Below, piece after piece: positions 17,645-26,821 of a stretch of DNA of 64,000 bases; the first letter of the stretch is position 1; the number at the start of each line of letters is the position of its first letter. Both the position numbers and the translations under genes were made by a program. This DNA comes from Brevibacillus sp051967035 (GTDB lineage Bacteria; Bacillota; Bacilli; Brevibacillales; Brevibacillaceae). The stretch is from assembly GCF_051967035.1 (NCBI RefSeq), contig NZ_JBQCKK010000005.1:124001-188000 (forward strand). Direction: 5' to 3'. The notes beneath the pieces are model-generated. The model saw only the letters and a list, made by a program, of their open reading frames with translations, was not told the DNA's origin and ran no database searches.

Positions 17645-18231
17645 ATGAGGCAATTGTGGTTGTTCAGCTTGATGCTCCTGCTGTTTTTGGCAGGATGCGG
17701 GAAACCGGAAGCGGAAGTCCGCCGAAAGAGGTGGAAAAGCGCATGGAGGAGCAGCTTCACGTCGACATTGTCGTTCCGCCTGTGGAAAAGCTTGCGGTCA
17801 AATACGCCGAAATCCGCTACCCGTCAATCGTCAACCAGCAGCAGCTCGCCGGACCGTCTGTCGCCCGTATTGTGTACACCGATGAAAAAGGCGAGCTTCT
17901 GTCACTGACTGACGAGCAGCGTACCGAGATGCGAAACAGACAGCAGCGCGAAGTGTTTTACGGCGAATACGCTGGCAGGCCGGTCATCATCCTGGAAATA
18001 CACACGATGAAAAATTCCCTCGCCGACGCGCAATCACAGTTCATCGAAGGAATGGCGGTCGAGTACGGGCAAAAGGAAACCGATTCAGGGACGTACGCCT
18101 TTTACAGCTTCCATTACGACGACACCGCTTATATGACCACCTTTTTGCTCCAAAACGGGATGACCACAGAAGCTGCCGTCGACTTCAACCGCAAGCTGAT
18201 CCGCCTGCTCAAAGGCCAGGGGGAGTCGTAG
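17645..18231 (+). pseudogene. Lipoprotein gene with an apparent 1-nt frameshift
   Basis: The ATG at 17645 (AAAGGTGG upstream) encodes a clear lipoprotein signal: MRQLWLFSLMLLLFLAGCGK with lipobox LAGC. About 20 codons later this frame turns into Arg/Trp/Ser-rich nonsense. A protein-like sequence continues in the -1 frame (GSGSPPKEVEKRMEEQLHVDI... to RLLKGQGES at the stop, 18231). Adding one base at GGGAAACC (about 17700) would join the two as CGKTGSGSPPKEVEK, giving a lipoprotein of about 195 aa. So this is either a real frameshift in an A-run or a sequencing error. The mature part (conserved-looking, with PVIILEIHTMK and YAFYSFHYDDTAY) matches no family I recognise. It precedes a bidirectional terminator shared with the SLH gene. 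Confidence 0.7.
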
Positions 18232-18253
18232 CGCATGTGCCTAAAATCGCATC

Positions 18254-18284
18254 AAAAGCTGGATGCAAAGCACCCAGCTTTTTT
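18254..18284. terminator. Bidirectional terminator
   Basis: AAAAGCTGG (18254-18262) with CCAGCTTTT (18274-18282), T-rich on both strands, between the convergent lipoprotein and SLH genes. Confidence 0.8.
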
Positions 18285-18293
18285 GGTTACCCG

Positions 18294-19355
18294 CTATTCG
18301 TCTTTGCCGATCAACCGGAACGTCTTGCCGTCCAGAGACGAGAGGTAAAACGTCTTGTCGACGCTGCCGCCCAGCTCGCCCGCGTAGTATTGGACGGTCA
18401 GCCTGTACTTGTTCGTGCCGATTTTGGCGAAGTACAAAAGTTCATTGAATTGCGGAAAACGCACGAAGTCGTAAATCTCGTATTTCATGAACGAGAAGTG
18501 CTCCTGCAAAAAAGACTCGCTGACATTTCGCTTGTTTTGCTTCACATACGCGACGAGGTCGTCGTAGCGTCGGATTTTTTTCACGTCCATCACATCGCGG
18601 ACAAACGCCGCAACGGCATCCGTCATCGCTGTTTTCTCGCTTTCCGTCACCTGTCCCGGGAACAGCTCTGCCCTTTTGCTGTCCAGGCGGGCCAGCAGCA
18701 CGACGGCCTGCGCTCTCGTGATCGTGTCCTTTGGCCGGAACGTGCCGTCCGGATAGCCGAAGAGCAGCCCCATTTTGTACGCCGGATAGACGGTCATGAC
18801 CTCATGCTCGTTTTCGGGCGACAAGTCGGAGAAAAACCGCGCCGTCGTTCCCCGGTATTTTTCGCCCTCGGACTGATGGCCGAGCGCTGCCAGCAGAAGG
18901 CGCGCCGCCTCCATTCGCGTCATCCCATCCGTCGGTTTGCCCGTCGTCATGATGCCCGCTGCCGCCAAGTGGCGATACGTTTGCTCCGACCAGCGGCCAG
19001 AGGCTTTCGCGATATACGTCTCCCGGACAAAAGCGTCCGGCTCATGTCCCTGGTAGGACGGAAGCACGCGCTCGACCAACGCAAGAAACTGCTCCTGTGT
19101 CACGGTTTTCTCCGGCTGAAACGTCCCGTCGGGGAAGCCTTGAATCAACCCGTTTCTGGCGGCCAGCTCCATCTCCTTGGCCGCCCAGTGCCCTTTTATG
19201 TCCAGGAAGGAGCCTGTAGAAGCGACAGCCACTTCCTGCTTCGCCTGGGCCTGGGCCTGATTCCATTCGCCCAGCGCTGTGCCTGTCCATGCGATCGACA
19301 GGACAAGCGTCCATACAGTGGTTATTTTTCCGAATCGTCGCGATTGGATCTGCAT
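18294..19355 (-). CDS. S-layer homology domain protein
   Basis: Exported protein (353 aa from the ATG at 19355, AAGGCGG upstream; a GTG three codons earlier is too close to the RBS). A signal peptide runs to about residue 38 (ending TALGEWNQAQA). Three SLH repeats follow: FLDIKGHWAAKEMELAARNGLIQGFPDGTF (about 50-98), a degenerate SGRWSEQTYRHLAAAGIMTTG (about 118-160), and YPAYKMGLLFGYPDGTFRPKDTITRAQAVVLLARL (about 185-222). SLH triads bind pyruvylated secondary cell-wall polymer. The C-terminal 120 residues (DVMDVKKIRRYDDLVAYVKQN...) have no domain I recognise. Likely a wall-attached accessory protein, not the major S-layer protein, given the size. Confidence 0.88.
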   Translation of the reverse strand: MQIQSRRFGKITTVWTLVLSIAWTGTALGEWNQAQAQAKQEVAVASTGSFLDIKGHWAAKEMELAARNGLIQGFPDGTFQPEKTVTQEQFLALVERVLPSYQGHEPDAFVRETYIAKASGRWSEQTYRHLAAAGIMTTGKPTDGMTRMEAARLLLAALGHQSEGEKYRGTTARFFSDLSPENEHEVMTVYPAYKMGLLFGYPDGTFRPKDTITRAQAVVLLARLDSKRAELFPGQVTESEKTAMTDAVAAFVRDVMDVKKIRRYDDLVAYVKQNKRNVSESFLQEHFSFMKYEIYDFVRFPQFNELLYFAKIGTNKYRLTVQYYAGELGGSVDKTFYLSSLDGKTFRLIGKDE

Positions 19356-19524
19356 TTTGCCCACCGCCTTTTCTCACGGGAATTCCGTTATCCGTAGGAC
19401 GCAAAATTTGTCGGAAAAGTTTCGCCATCCGGGGAAGAAATGGTTTCCATTTTCCAGACCAGCCAGAAATCGCGGCTGCGCCAAGCCTTTTTGGGCGAAT
19501 CCTTCGCGGCTGGTCCTACACGAA

Positions 19525-19565
19525 AACAAGCCGACCGTTCGTCCGGGACGACCAGCCGACTTGTT
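19525..19565. terminator. Probable terminator between bshC and the SLH gene
   Basis: Imperfect long hairpin, AACAAG arm at 19525 pairing with CTTGTT ending at 19565, with T-rich flanks, 31 nt after the bshC stop. The rest of the interval 19356-19596 shows nothing I can name. Confidence 0.5.
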
Positions 19566-19596
19566 GTTTCTTTTTCATCGTCTGCGTTCTTGGGCG

Positions 19597-21216
19597 TTAC
19601 AGGAAAAAGACCTGATGCGTGCCATCGTGTGCAAACGGGGCTTCGACCAGACGATCGATCAATTCCAGCCCGTACTTGTTTGCGAAGGAGAAAAAACAGA
19701 GCTTGCGTTCCTGCAGGCCGCCCTCCGGCAAAAGCATCGTCTCGATCCGCTTGATCCGGTTGTAGGCGACATCTTCTTTTTGCTGCAAGGAACGAATCAG
19801 CCGCTCCTCCAAAAAGGCCACCTGCTCAAGCAAGAGCGTACTGTTCTTTTCCGCCAGGCCGCGCAATCCCGGCTCCAGACGGATTACCTCTTCCACCAGC
19901 GGACGATACATGGCTTGAATCGACTCGCGCACGCTGGCAAATCGCTCATGCAGCGGATGCGGCCCTTGCTTCTTCTCCCACTCGGCTTTCCAGCCCGCGA
20001 AGTCGGTCAGCACCTGCTCGATCGAAAGCTCCAGACTCTCCAGCAAGCGCAGGTGAGCGCCTTCCACGAGGGTGATCGACATGCGCGGCAAAACAATCGG
20101 CATCTGCATCCCGAACCATTCAAAGACTTCGCGGTAATACGCCCAATAAGCGATCTCCCCCGGCCCCCCTATGAAAGCCAGGGTCGGAAACAAATGCTCT
20201 TGCATCAGACCGCGCGTCACGACATTGGCGCTGAATCGCTCGGGCTGCTCCTCGACCAGTCGCAGCAATTCCTCGCGACTGTAAGAGCGCCGTCTGTTGA
20301 CAAAGCGGTCCTGGTGTCTTGCTAGCAACAGCCGCTCTTCTCCTTCGTAGATAAACAGGTTGGCCTGCTGCTCGTCTACTTCAAGCTGCAGCGGATATCC
20401 GGCCGATGCGATTCGGTCTTTGGCCTGCACCAGCAGGTGGGCCATCTGCTCATTTTTCTCGATCACCTGCTGAAACACGGGGCGTTCCAGCCTTCGCACG
20501 AACGGCAGCGATGATTCGACGAGGATCAGCCCATGCTTGCCGAACAGCCGGGCCAGAAGACGAGCAAACCAGTCCGCTACCGTCGCCGAGCTTTTCGCTG
20601 TTTGCGTCAGCAAGTCCCGAATGGTTTTCGTTTCTGCTGTTTCGGGGTGTTCCTGGAAAAAGCTTTCCAGGAACTGTCTACACACCTCTTCTTCCAACGC
20701 CAGCTTGCTTGCCGACATGCGCCCTTTTTTTCGCAGCTTTAGCCGTTCCTTGTGCAGGCGGGTATCGCCATCCGTCGCCCAGTACACATGATCGATCTCA
20801 TCGATGTCATGGTCTTCTCCCGCGATCCAAAAGACGGGGACGACGTTGGTTTGCAGCTCGGCCGACAGCTTTCGCGCCGCCTGAATCAAATGGATGGCTT
20901 TGTTGATCGTATACAGCGGACCTGTCAGCACTCCTGCCTGCTGGCCGCCGATGACGACATATGTATCCGGTTGCTTCAGAAGCTCGATATTTTTCAGCGC
21001 TTCGGGGTGAGTTCCTATTCCTTCATTAAAGTTATGTAAACCTTCCGCCAGTTGGTTTCGGTCGAAGGTTTGCGCGGAGAGCCACTTCAACCGTTCCCGG
21101 TAGGACTGATCTTGGTAGGGATGATGCGCGAATAAAGACAAGACAAATTCGTTTTGCTGCTGGTACTCTCGCGCCAGCCGATTTGCCAATGGCAGCGCAA
21201 CGCTTTCAACATTCAT
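19597..21216 (-). CDS. bshC: Bacillithiol biosynthesis cysteine-adding enzyme BshC
   Basis: Last step of bacillithiol synthesis: adds L-cysteine to GlcN-malate; cytosolic. The 539-residue product is the usual length for BshC (YllA). It shows the family's Rossmann-like core with VVIGGQQAGVLTGPLYTINKAIHL near residue 90-113, then VVPVFWIAGEDHDIDEIDHVY near 140-160, and FIGGPGEIAYWAYYREVFEWFGMQMPIVLPR near 350-380. ATG at 21216 with AAAGGTGAG upstream. In B. subtilis yllA lies just before mraZ; here ahcY, LysR, permease and SLH genes separate them. Confidence 0.96.
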   Translation of the reverse strand: MNVESVALPLANRLAREYQQQNEFVLSLFAHHPYQDQSYRERLKWLSAQTFDRNQLAEGLHNFNEGIGTHPEALKNIELLKQPDTYVVIGGQQAGVLTGPLYTINKAIHLIQAARKLSAELQTNVVPVFWIAGEDHDIDEIDHVYWATDGDTRLHKERLKLRKKGRMSASKLALEEEVCRQFLESFFQEHPETAETKTIRDLLTQTAKSSATVADWFARLLARLFGKHGLILVESSLPFVRRLERPVFQQVIEKNEQMAHLLVQAKDRIASAGYPLQLEVDEQQANLFIYEGEERLLLARHQDRFVNRRRSYSREELLRLVEEQPERFSANVVTRGLMQEHLFPTLAFIGGPGEIAYWAYYREVFEWFGMQMPIVLPRMSITLVEGAHLRLLESLELSIEQVLTDFAGWKAEWEKKQGPHPLHERFASVRESIQAMYRPLVEEVIRLEPGLRGLAEKNSTLLLEQVAFLEERLIRSLQQKEDVAYNRIKRIETMLLPEGGLQERKLCFFSFANKYGLELIDRLVEAPFAHDGTHQVFFL

Positions 21217-21284
21217 GCTAGCTCACCTTTCTTGGGGCGATGGTCACTGCAAATTATACCACGCCAGCCATCCACAAAAAACAA

Positions 21285-21308
21285 GACAACCCGCCGAAAT
21301 GGGTTGTC
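21285..21308 (-). terminator. Terminator downstream of the XRE-cupin gene
   Basis: Perfect 8-bp stem GACAACCC/GGGTTGTC (21285-21292, 21301-21308), followed on the minus strand by a TTGTTTTTT tail. Confidence 0.8.
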
Positions 21309-21331
21309 AAAGTGTCGCGCTGCTTTTTTTC

Positions 21332-21889
21332 TTAAAATTGAGGCGGCGTGACCGACCAGATCAGCACGGCCTCCACCTCGCCGGTATTTTCAATCTCGTG
21401 CGACTTGCTGCTGTCAAACGAGATGCTGTCGCCTGTCTCCAGTACGTGCTCCTCATCGTTGAACCGCGCTGTTACGCTTCCCGCAATCACTGTGAAGCAC
21501 TCCTCGCCTTCGGTCTGGACGAATTTGTCCTTGACCACTTCTCCCGGCATCAGACGGACCTCCAGCATGCCCAGCTTGGCGCTCCCTCCCATGGAGAGCA
21601 GCGAATACGTGCCTGTCGATTCGGGAAAAACCAGTTGTCTGCGCTTTTGCTGACGTGTCACGTGTACTTGCTTTTGATCAATGTCTTCGAAAAAATGAAT
21701 GATCGGGGACTCCAGCGCCTTTGTGATTTTCCACAGCGAGTCCAGCGAGGGCTGGGAAATTCCCCGCTCCACCTGACTGAGCAGCCCTTTGCTAAGCCCC
21801 GTTTTCCCTGCCATGATCTCCAACGTAAATCCACGTTCTTTTCGAATCATCCGAATCTTGTGTCCGATGCTCTCGATGGGAAGTCGCAT
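21332..21889 (-). CDS. XRE-family regulator with C-terminal cupin domain
   Basis: Two-domain regulator (185 aa). The N-terminal HTH_3/XRE domain (about residues 8-62) includes IRMIRKERGFTLEIMAGKTGLSKGLLSQVERGISQPSLDSLWKI. The C-terminal small cupin domain (about 105-180) includes MPGEVVKDKFVQTEGEECFTVIAGSVTARFNDEEHVLETGDSISFDSSKSHEIENTG. Members of this class (SutR/PuuR-like) sense small metabolites. The expected cupin metal ligands are not all obvious here. It follows the DUF3397-like gene by 51 nt on the same strand and ends at its own terminator. Target genes unknown. Confidence 0.88.
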   Translation of the reverse strand: MRLPIESIGHKIRMIRKERGFTLEIMAGKTGLSKGLLSQVERGISQPSLDSLWKITKALESPIIHFFEDIDQKQVHVTRQQKRRQLVFPESTGTYSLLSMGGSAKLGMLEVRLMPGEVVKDKFVQTEGEECFTVIAGSVTARFNDEEHVLETGDSISFDSSKSHEIENTGEVEAVLIWSVTPPQF

Positions 21890-21940
21890 AGTTCCAACCT
21901 TCTTTCTTATCGGAATAAATACGATATGTATAGCAGTGCG

Positions 21941-22339
21941 TTACACGACATCCATCGTCTTGATTATGCCAGTCGCAAACAGCACTATGTAGACAAGTCC
22001 AAACCAGAGAAACGACAACCGCCAAGCGGAAATTCCGACTTTTTTCAGGGAGAGTTTTCCTTTCAGCTTCACCTGGAGCCACCCCAACAGCACAATCGCT
22101 ACCAGGAAAAAGCAGCTAACCCACCACCATGCTGACATTGCTTCTGGCCAGATGAGCGCGTAGGCGGAAACAGCGGAGCGAATCACCAAAAAATTCGTGA
22201 TATTCACCGCCCAGCGACCTGCCAATCTCTTGTTCCGCTTCGCGATGTACACGATCGCATAGACCAGCGGAAATCCCAAGAATGGCACTACGGTCAGCGT
22301 CCCCCAAAAATAGGACCAGAAAGTTGTCCACATGGCCAT
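21941..22339 (-). CDS. DUF3397-like integral membrane protein
   Basis: Small polytopic protein (132 aa) with four hydrophobic segments (about residues 5-30, 48-65, 70-90, 108-128) and basic cytoplasmic loops (YIAKRNKRLAG, KLKGKLSLKK). I recognise it as resembling DUF3397, a family I recall next to panE/ylbQ and bshC in Bacillales; the function is unknown. Its ATG starts immediately after the panE stop, so the two are surely co-transcribed and probably translationally coupled. Confidence 0.7.
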   Translation of the reverse strand: MAMWTTFWSYFWGTLTVVPFLGFPLVYAIVYIAKRNKRLAGRWAVNITNFLVIRSAVSAYALIWPEAMSAWWWVSCFFLVAIVLLGWLQVKLKGKLSLKKVGISAWRLSFLWFGLVYIVLFATGIIKTMDVV

Positions 22340-23302
22340 CTACTGTCGCCTCCCCTCCTTCCCTCTTCCCATGCCTGATTTGAGCAACATAACGCGAAGC
22401 AAGGTTTCGTGCAACGGAGTAGGAATCCCGGCCTCTTTGCCCAATCGGACGAGATAGCTGTTGATGGATTGTACTTCCGTCGGTCTGTGCCGCTTCACAT
22501 CCTGCAGCATGGAGGAAAGATTACGGGATGTATTTCGGCAAATGGTGACAATATCCTGCCAATCGGCTTCCCCGATTTTTTGTCCGGCGAATGCGGCTAC
22601 CTGCGCGGCTTCCTCAAACAATTCGCGCATCAGCCCTTGTGGATACGGGCTGTCGAGGAGCGCCCCGTTCGGGATTTCAAACAAGGCCGTGAGCGGATTG
22701 ATCAAGGCATTGGCGAGCAGCTTTCTCCACGCATGCGGTTCGATCGCTTTTTCATAGATCGCCGTCATCCCCGCAGCCGATGCCCCTTCGACAAAGGAAG
22801 CGATCACGGAATCTGTGCGGTCGCTCTCTTGCCAGGGTCCGACGCGCAAGGTGCCCGTCCCGGTATGCTCCACTTCCGTCGGAGAATGCCTCCTGGCTCC
22901 TTCCGTATGGATGGCGAAAAAGCATTGCGAATCCGCCAGCACATCGGCGAGCAGCTCCTGGTGCCCCATCCCGTTTTGCAGCGCGATGACACGCGCAGAA
23001 CGGTTCAATCCGGCAAGCGCCGGGAGTAGCGCGGGCAAATCAGGCTGTTTGACGGCGAGCAGGTACAAATCTCCCGCTGGCAAGCCGGCTTCGATTGGTT
23101 GGGCAGGTACCGTCACCTTCGTTTTTTGGCCGTCCAGGCTCGTAAACCACAGTCCTTGTTCCCTGAGTTGATTCGCCTGTAGTGAACTGCGCGTGACGAC
23201 GGTCACAGACTGTCCAGCGAGCGCAAGCCTTGCTGCATACAGCAAACCAACGGAACCGCCGCCCACCACGACTACTTGCAAATCGCTTGTTACTGGCTGC
23301 AT
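22340..23302 (-). CDS. panE: 2-dehydropantoate 2-reductase (PanE/ApbA family)
   Basis: NADPH-dependent reductase that makes pantoate for pantothenate and CoA synthesis. The 320-residue product starts at the ATG at 23302 (AGGTG upstream; an ORF seven codons longer has no RBS). The N-terminal Rossmann loop reads VVVVGGGSVGLLYAARLALAG. Then come LLAVKQPDLPALLPAL and ALQNGMGHQELLADVL, where KQ and QNG are family marks. The C-terminal helical domain carries AWRKLLANALINPLTAL, with the catalytic Lys and Asn positions. By synteny it equals B. subtilis YlbQ. Confidence 0.93.
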   Translation of the reverse strand: MQPVTSDLQVVVVGGGSVGLLYAARLALAGQSVTVVTRSSLQANQLREQGLWFTSLDGQKTKVTVPAQPIEAGLPAGDLYLLAVKQPDLPALLPALAGLNRSARVIALQNGMGHQELLADVLADSQCFFAIHTEGARRHSPTEVEHTGTGTLRVGPWQESDRTDSVIASFVEGASAAGMTAIYEKAIEPHAWRKLLANALINPLTALFEIPNGALLDSPYPQGLMRELFEEAAQVAAFAGQKIGEADWQDIVTICRNTSRNLSSMLQDVKRHRPTEVQSINSYLVRLGKEAGIPTPLHETLLRVMLLKSGMGRGKEGRRQ

Positions 23303-23465
23303 TTGTTCACCTACATTAATCAATACTTATTTTATAAGGATAGCAGAGTTTAGGAGATTGTTCAATTGATTGGAACAAAAAAGATCGCAATTATCGAAAA
23401 ATTCCCTGTTGCTTCTTTTGCTTGCATGGATACTGGATAAGAATCTTATAAATTCTTGTCTGTAC

Positions 23466-23495
23466 AAAAAAGACTGCCGCCCAAAGGCGACAGTC
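23466..23495 (-). terminator. Terminator of the leucine-catabolic operon
   Basis: GACTGCCGCC (23472-23481) pairs with GGCGACAGTC (23486-23495) with one mismatch; the minus strand continues into TTTTTT. It lies 16 nt after the carboxyltransferase stop. Confidence 0.8.
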
Positions 23496-23510
23496 TACTG
23501 CTATTCCCTC

Positions 23511-25049
23511 TTATACAGGATACACCGGATGCTTGCGCTCGGAGAACACTTGCCGCTTGTGCTTGTAAATCTCGTAGCGGGCAATCAGGTCCTGGCGCAG
23601 GCTGCTCGGCGGAACGATCGCGTCGACGATCAGGTTGGAGGCCAACAGGTACAGATCGATGTCCTCTTGATACTCTTTGCGTTTTTCCTGAATGAACGCC
23701 TGGCGCTCTGCCGGATCTTCAATCGCCTGAATCTTGTTGCTGTAGACAGCATTTACGGCCGCTTCCGGACCCATCACCGCGATTTGCGCTCCCGGCAGGG
23801 CGATGCACGCGTCTGGCTCGAAGGCCGAGCTGGCCATCGCATACAACCCTGCTCCATACGCCTTGCGCACGATGACGGAAATTTTCGGCACGGTCGCTTC
23901 CGCCATCGCGGAGATCATTTTCGCCCCGTGACGGATGATGCCCGCTCGCTCCACCGCTGTGCCAATCATGAAGCCCGGGACATCCGCGAGGAACAGAAGC
24001 GGAATGCCGAACGCATCGCACAGCGTAATAAACCGCGCCGCTTTGTCGGCCGAGTCGACGAACAAAACGCCGCCCTTCACCCGCGGCTGATTGGCGATAA
24101 TGCCGATCGGCTTGCCGTCCAAACGGGCAAGACCTGTAATCAATTCCTGAGCAAACAGCTTTTTGATCTCGAAAAACGAGTCCGCATCGACCAATGCGTG
24201 AATGATGTCGTGCATGTTGAAGGGCGCGTTTTGATTTTCCGGCACAATGCTGGCAATGTCCTTGGCGGTTTCCACAGGGCCTTTGGCCTCTGCCAGCGGA
24301 GGCTGTTGCGTGTAGTTGGCCGGAAAGAAGCTCAGGTAGGTGCGCGCCGCCCGAATCGCTTCCTCTTCATTGGCGGCCAGCACGTCGCCGCAGCCGCTCA
24401 CAGAGCAATGCATCCGGGCGCCGCCCAGCTCCTCCAGGGTCACCTTTTCCCCGATCACCATTTCGGCCATGCGCGGGGAGCCTAGGTACATGCTCGCGTT
24501 TTTGTCGACCATAATCACAATGTCGCAAAAGGCCGGGATGTACGCTCCGCCTGCCGCGGACGGACCGAACAGGATGCACACCTGCGGAATTTTTCCCGAC
24601 AGCTTCACCTGATTGTAAAAAATCCGGCCTGCTCCCCGTCTGCCCGGAAACATTTCCAGCTGATCCGTGATCCGCGCCCCTGCGGAGTCCACCAGATAAA
24701 TCAGCGGCACGCGCATTTTTTCTGCCGTTTCCTGAATGCGGATGATTTTTTCCACCGTCCGCGAACCCCAGGAGCCTGCCTTGACCGTAGAGTCGTTGGC
24801 CATGACGCATACGGTCTGACCGTTGACTTTTCCGATGGCGGTCACGACGCCGTCTGCCGGCAAATCTCCTGCCATGACATTGGCGAACAGTCCGTCCTCG
24901 ACCATGAATTCATCGTCGAACAGCAGCTTGAGCCGATCGCGGACAAACAGCTTGTTTTGCTCCTTGAGCTTTTCGTGGTACTTGGCATCTCCGCCTTGCT
25001 GGATCTGCGCGATCTTTTCCTGCAATATCTCTTCCAAATGTTTGCTCAT
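23511..25049 (-). CDS. Acyl-CoA (methylcrotonyl-CoA) carboxylase, carboxyltransferase subunit
   Basis: Carboxyltransferase subunit of a biotin-dependent acyl-CoA carboxylase (512 aa from the ATG at 25049, GGGGGAG upstream). It has both crotonase-like halves: VYLVDSAGARI-type LIYLVDSAGARITDQLEMFPGR near 130, FGPSAAGGAYIPAFCD near 170, GGARMHCSVSGCGD near 213, and, in the C-half, FGIPLLFLADVPGFMIG near 370 and KAYGAGLYAMAS near 410. Propionyl- and methylcrotonyl-CoA carboxylases look alike. The neighbouring HMG-CoA lyase and enoyl-CoA hydratase point to 3-methylcrotonyl-CoA in leucine breakdown. It is equivalent to B. subtilis YngE and is the last gene of the operon. Confidence 0.88.
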   Translation of the reverse strand: MSKHLEEILQEKIAQIQQGGDAKYHEKLKEQNKLFVRDRLKLLFDDEFMVEDGLFANVMAGDLPADGVVTAIGKVNGQTVCVMANDSTVKAGSWGSRTVEKIIRIQETAEKMRVPLIYLVDSAGARITDQLEMFPGRRGAGRIFYNQVKLSGKIPQVCILFGPSAAGGAYIPAFCDIVIMVDKNASMYLGSPRMAEMVIGEKVTLEELGGARMHCSVSGCGDVLAANEEEAIRAARTYLSFFPANYTQQPPLAEAKGPVETAKDIASIVPENQNAPFNMHDIIHALVDADSFFEIKKLFAQELITGLARLDGKPIGIIANQPRVKGGVLFVDSADKAARFITLCDAFGIPLLFLADVPGFMIGTAVERAGIIRHGAKMISAMAEATVPKISVIVRKAYGAGLYAMASSAFEPDACIALPGAQIAVMGPEAAVNAVYSNKIQAIEDPAERQAFIQEKRKEYQEDIDLYLLASNLIVDAIVPPSSLRQDLIARYEIYKHKRQVFSERKHPVYPV

Positions 25050-25066
25050 CGGCTTACTCCCCCTCG

Positions 25067-25840
25067 TCACTCTCCGCGATAGTTCGGTTTTCGTTTTTCC
25101 GCAAAGGCTGCCAGCCCCTCCAGGCGGTCTTTGGTCGGAACGAGCAGCTGATAGGCGTTGCTCTCGATCAAGAGCCCGGCTCCCAGCTCCACCTCGCTCC
25201 CGCAGTCAATCGCGAACTTTGCCTGCGCGAGCGCCAGCGGAGCGTTGCCCGCGATCTGCTCGGCCAGCTCCAGCGCTGTAGCCATCAGCTGATCCGCCGG
25301 TACGACGCGGTTGACCAGCCCGATCGACAGCGCCTCGTCCGGCTGAACGCGCCGCGCGGTAAAAATCAGCTCTTTGGCGATGCCCTTGCCCACCAACCGC
25401 GGCAGGCGCTGCGTCCCGCCCGCTCCCGGAATAATTCCGAGAGAGGTCTCCGTCAAGCCCATTTGCGCCTGATCGCTCATCAGCCGCAGATCGCAGGCGA
25501 GCGCCAGTTCTGTGCCTCCGCCGAGCGCCAATCCGTTGATGGCGGCAATGACCGGCTTCGGCAGCTTTTCCAGTTCCGTGAACGTGTCGCGGATCGTCCG
25601 GATGTAGTGCTCGACCTGTTCAGGCGACATGCCGCGCCGCTCCTTCAAGTCAGCCCCCGAACAAAACGCCTTGTCTCCGGCCCCTGTCACGATCACGACG
25701 CGCGTGCTGCGATCGCCCGCCACCTCTCTGACAAGCTGTCTCAGCTCCGTCAATGTCGCAAGGTTCAGGCAGTTGAAAACGTCCGGCCTGTCAATCGTCA
25801 CGATACCGACCATGCCCTCTTTTTGGTAAGAAATCGTCAT
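25067..25840 (-). CDS. Enoyl-CoA hydratase/isomerase, probable methylglutaconyl-CoA hydratase
   Basis: Crotonase-fold hydratase (257 aa). The ATG at 25840 overlaps the upstream lyase stop as ATGA; the longer open frame upstream is Arg/Ser-rich and overlaps that gene. Visible marks are TIDRPDVFNCLN near 15-25, the oxyanion-hole region AFCSGADLKE near 58-67, and AAINGLALGGGTELALACDLRL near 93-114 with LGIIPGAGGTQRLPRLVG, in which the two usual glutamate positions can be placed. By operon context it should hydrate 3-methylglutaconyl-CoA to HMG-CoA (YngF equivalent). The substrate is inferred only. Confidence 0.88.
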   Translation of the reverse strand: MTISYQKEGMVGIVTIDRPDVFNCLNLATLTELRQLVREVAGDRSTRVVIVTGAGDKAFCSGADLKERRGMSPEQVEHYIRTIRDTFTELEKLPKPVIAAINGLALGGGTELALACDLRLMSDQAQMGLTETSLGIIPGAGGTQRLPRLVGKGIAKELIFTARRVQPDEALSIGLVNRVVPADQLMATALELAEQIAGNAPLALAQAKFAIDCGSEVELGAGLLIESNAYQLLVPTKDRLEGLAAFAEKRKPNYRGE

Positions 25841-26775
25841 GTAGCCCTTCCTCTCTCCCCATGCTCCTCCAACTGGCGCTTGGCCAGGTTGGCTTTCAGC
25901 ACTTTCGAGGGCAGCTCCCTGCCCAACTGCTCCTGAATGTAGGCGCCTGCCTCCGTCAACCGATTCAGGTCGACCCCGGTTTCGTAGCCCATGCCGTGCA
26001 GCATGTAGACGAGATCTTCGGTAGAGATGTTGCCCGCCGCTCCGGGGGCGTAGGGACAACCGCCCAGGCCGCCAATCGAGCTGTCAAACGTGCGGATTCC
26101 TTCTTCGAGCGCCGCCGCCACATTCGCCAGACCCGTTCCGCGCGTGTCGTGAAAATGCCCGGCCAAGCGCTCGGTCGTAACATCTGTCACAAGCACCGCA
26201 AAAATCTCGTGTACCTGCTTCGGCGTGGCCACCCCGATCGTATCTCCAAGCGAAACCTCGTACACGCCCATCGAAAGCAACGCATCGGTTACTCTCCGGC
26301 TGTTGTCGACAGGGACGTCCCCTTCATACGGACAGCCGAACACAGTGGAGACGTACCCGCGCACCCGCATCCCGAGGGCGAGCGCTTCCTTCGCTACTTC
26401 CGCAAGCACGGGGAAGGTTTCCGCGATGCTTTTGTTAATATTTTTGCGGTTGTGGCTCTCCGAAGCGGACATGAACAGGGCGATTTCATCGAGACCGCAC
26501 TGACGCGCCCGCTCCAGACCGCGCACATTGGGCACCAGGGCGCTGATGCGCACCCCTTCTTTGACTACAGGCAAAATCCCTTGCAGCACTTCTTCCGCGT
26601 CAGCCAATTGCGGAATCCAGCGCGGGTTGACAAAGGAGCTTGCCTCGACCCGCGAAAGTCCTGCTTCCAGCAGTTTGTGAATCAAGGTGATTTTCGCTTC
26701 TGCTGGTAGGATGGCACTCTCGTTTTGCAGCCCGTCACGGGGGCCAACCTCTACAATTTGCACCTTCACGCTCAT
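25837..26775 (-). CDS. Hydroxymethylglutaryl-CoA lyase
   Basis: Splits HMG-CoA to acetyl-CoA and acetoacetate, the last step of leucine degradation; DRE-TIM barrel, divalent metal. The 312-residue protein has VEVGPRDGLQNE near residue 9-20, SSFVNPRWIPQLAD near 46-60, HFHDTRGTGLAN near 206-217 (metal-binding His pair), and the catalytic Cys loop GLGGCPYAPGAAGN near 236-249. Start ATG at 26775 with GGAAAGGGGG upstream. It overlaps the hydratase gene by 4 nt and follows the biotin carrier gene by 46 nt. Equivalent to YngG. Confidence 0.95.
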   Translation of the reverse strand: MSVKVQIVEVGPRDGLQNESAILPAEAKITLIHKLLEAGLSRVEASSFVNPRWIPQLADAEEVLQGILPVVKEGVRISALVPNVRGLERARQCGLDEIALFMSASESHNRKNINKSIAETFPVLAEVAKEALALGMRVRGYVSTVFGCPYEGDVPVDNSRRVTDALLSMGVYEVSLGDTIGVATPKQVHEIFAVLVTDVTTERLAGHFHDTRGTGLANVAAALEEGIRTFDSSIGGLGGCPYAPGAAGNISTEDLVYMLHGMGYETGVDLNRLTEAGAYIQEQLGRELPSKVLKANLAKRQLEEHGERGRAT

Positions 26776-26821
26776 CCCGCCCCCTTTCCTAGCGACCGCT
26801 CAGTTTGGAAGTGAACAAAAT

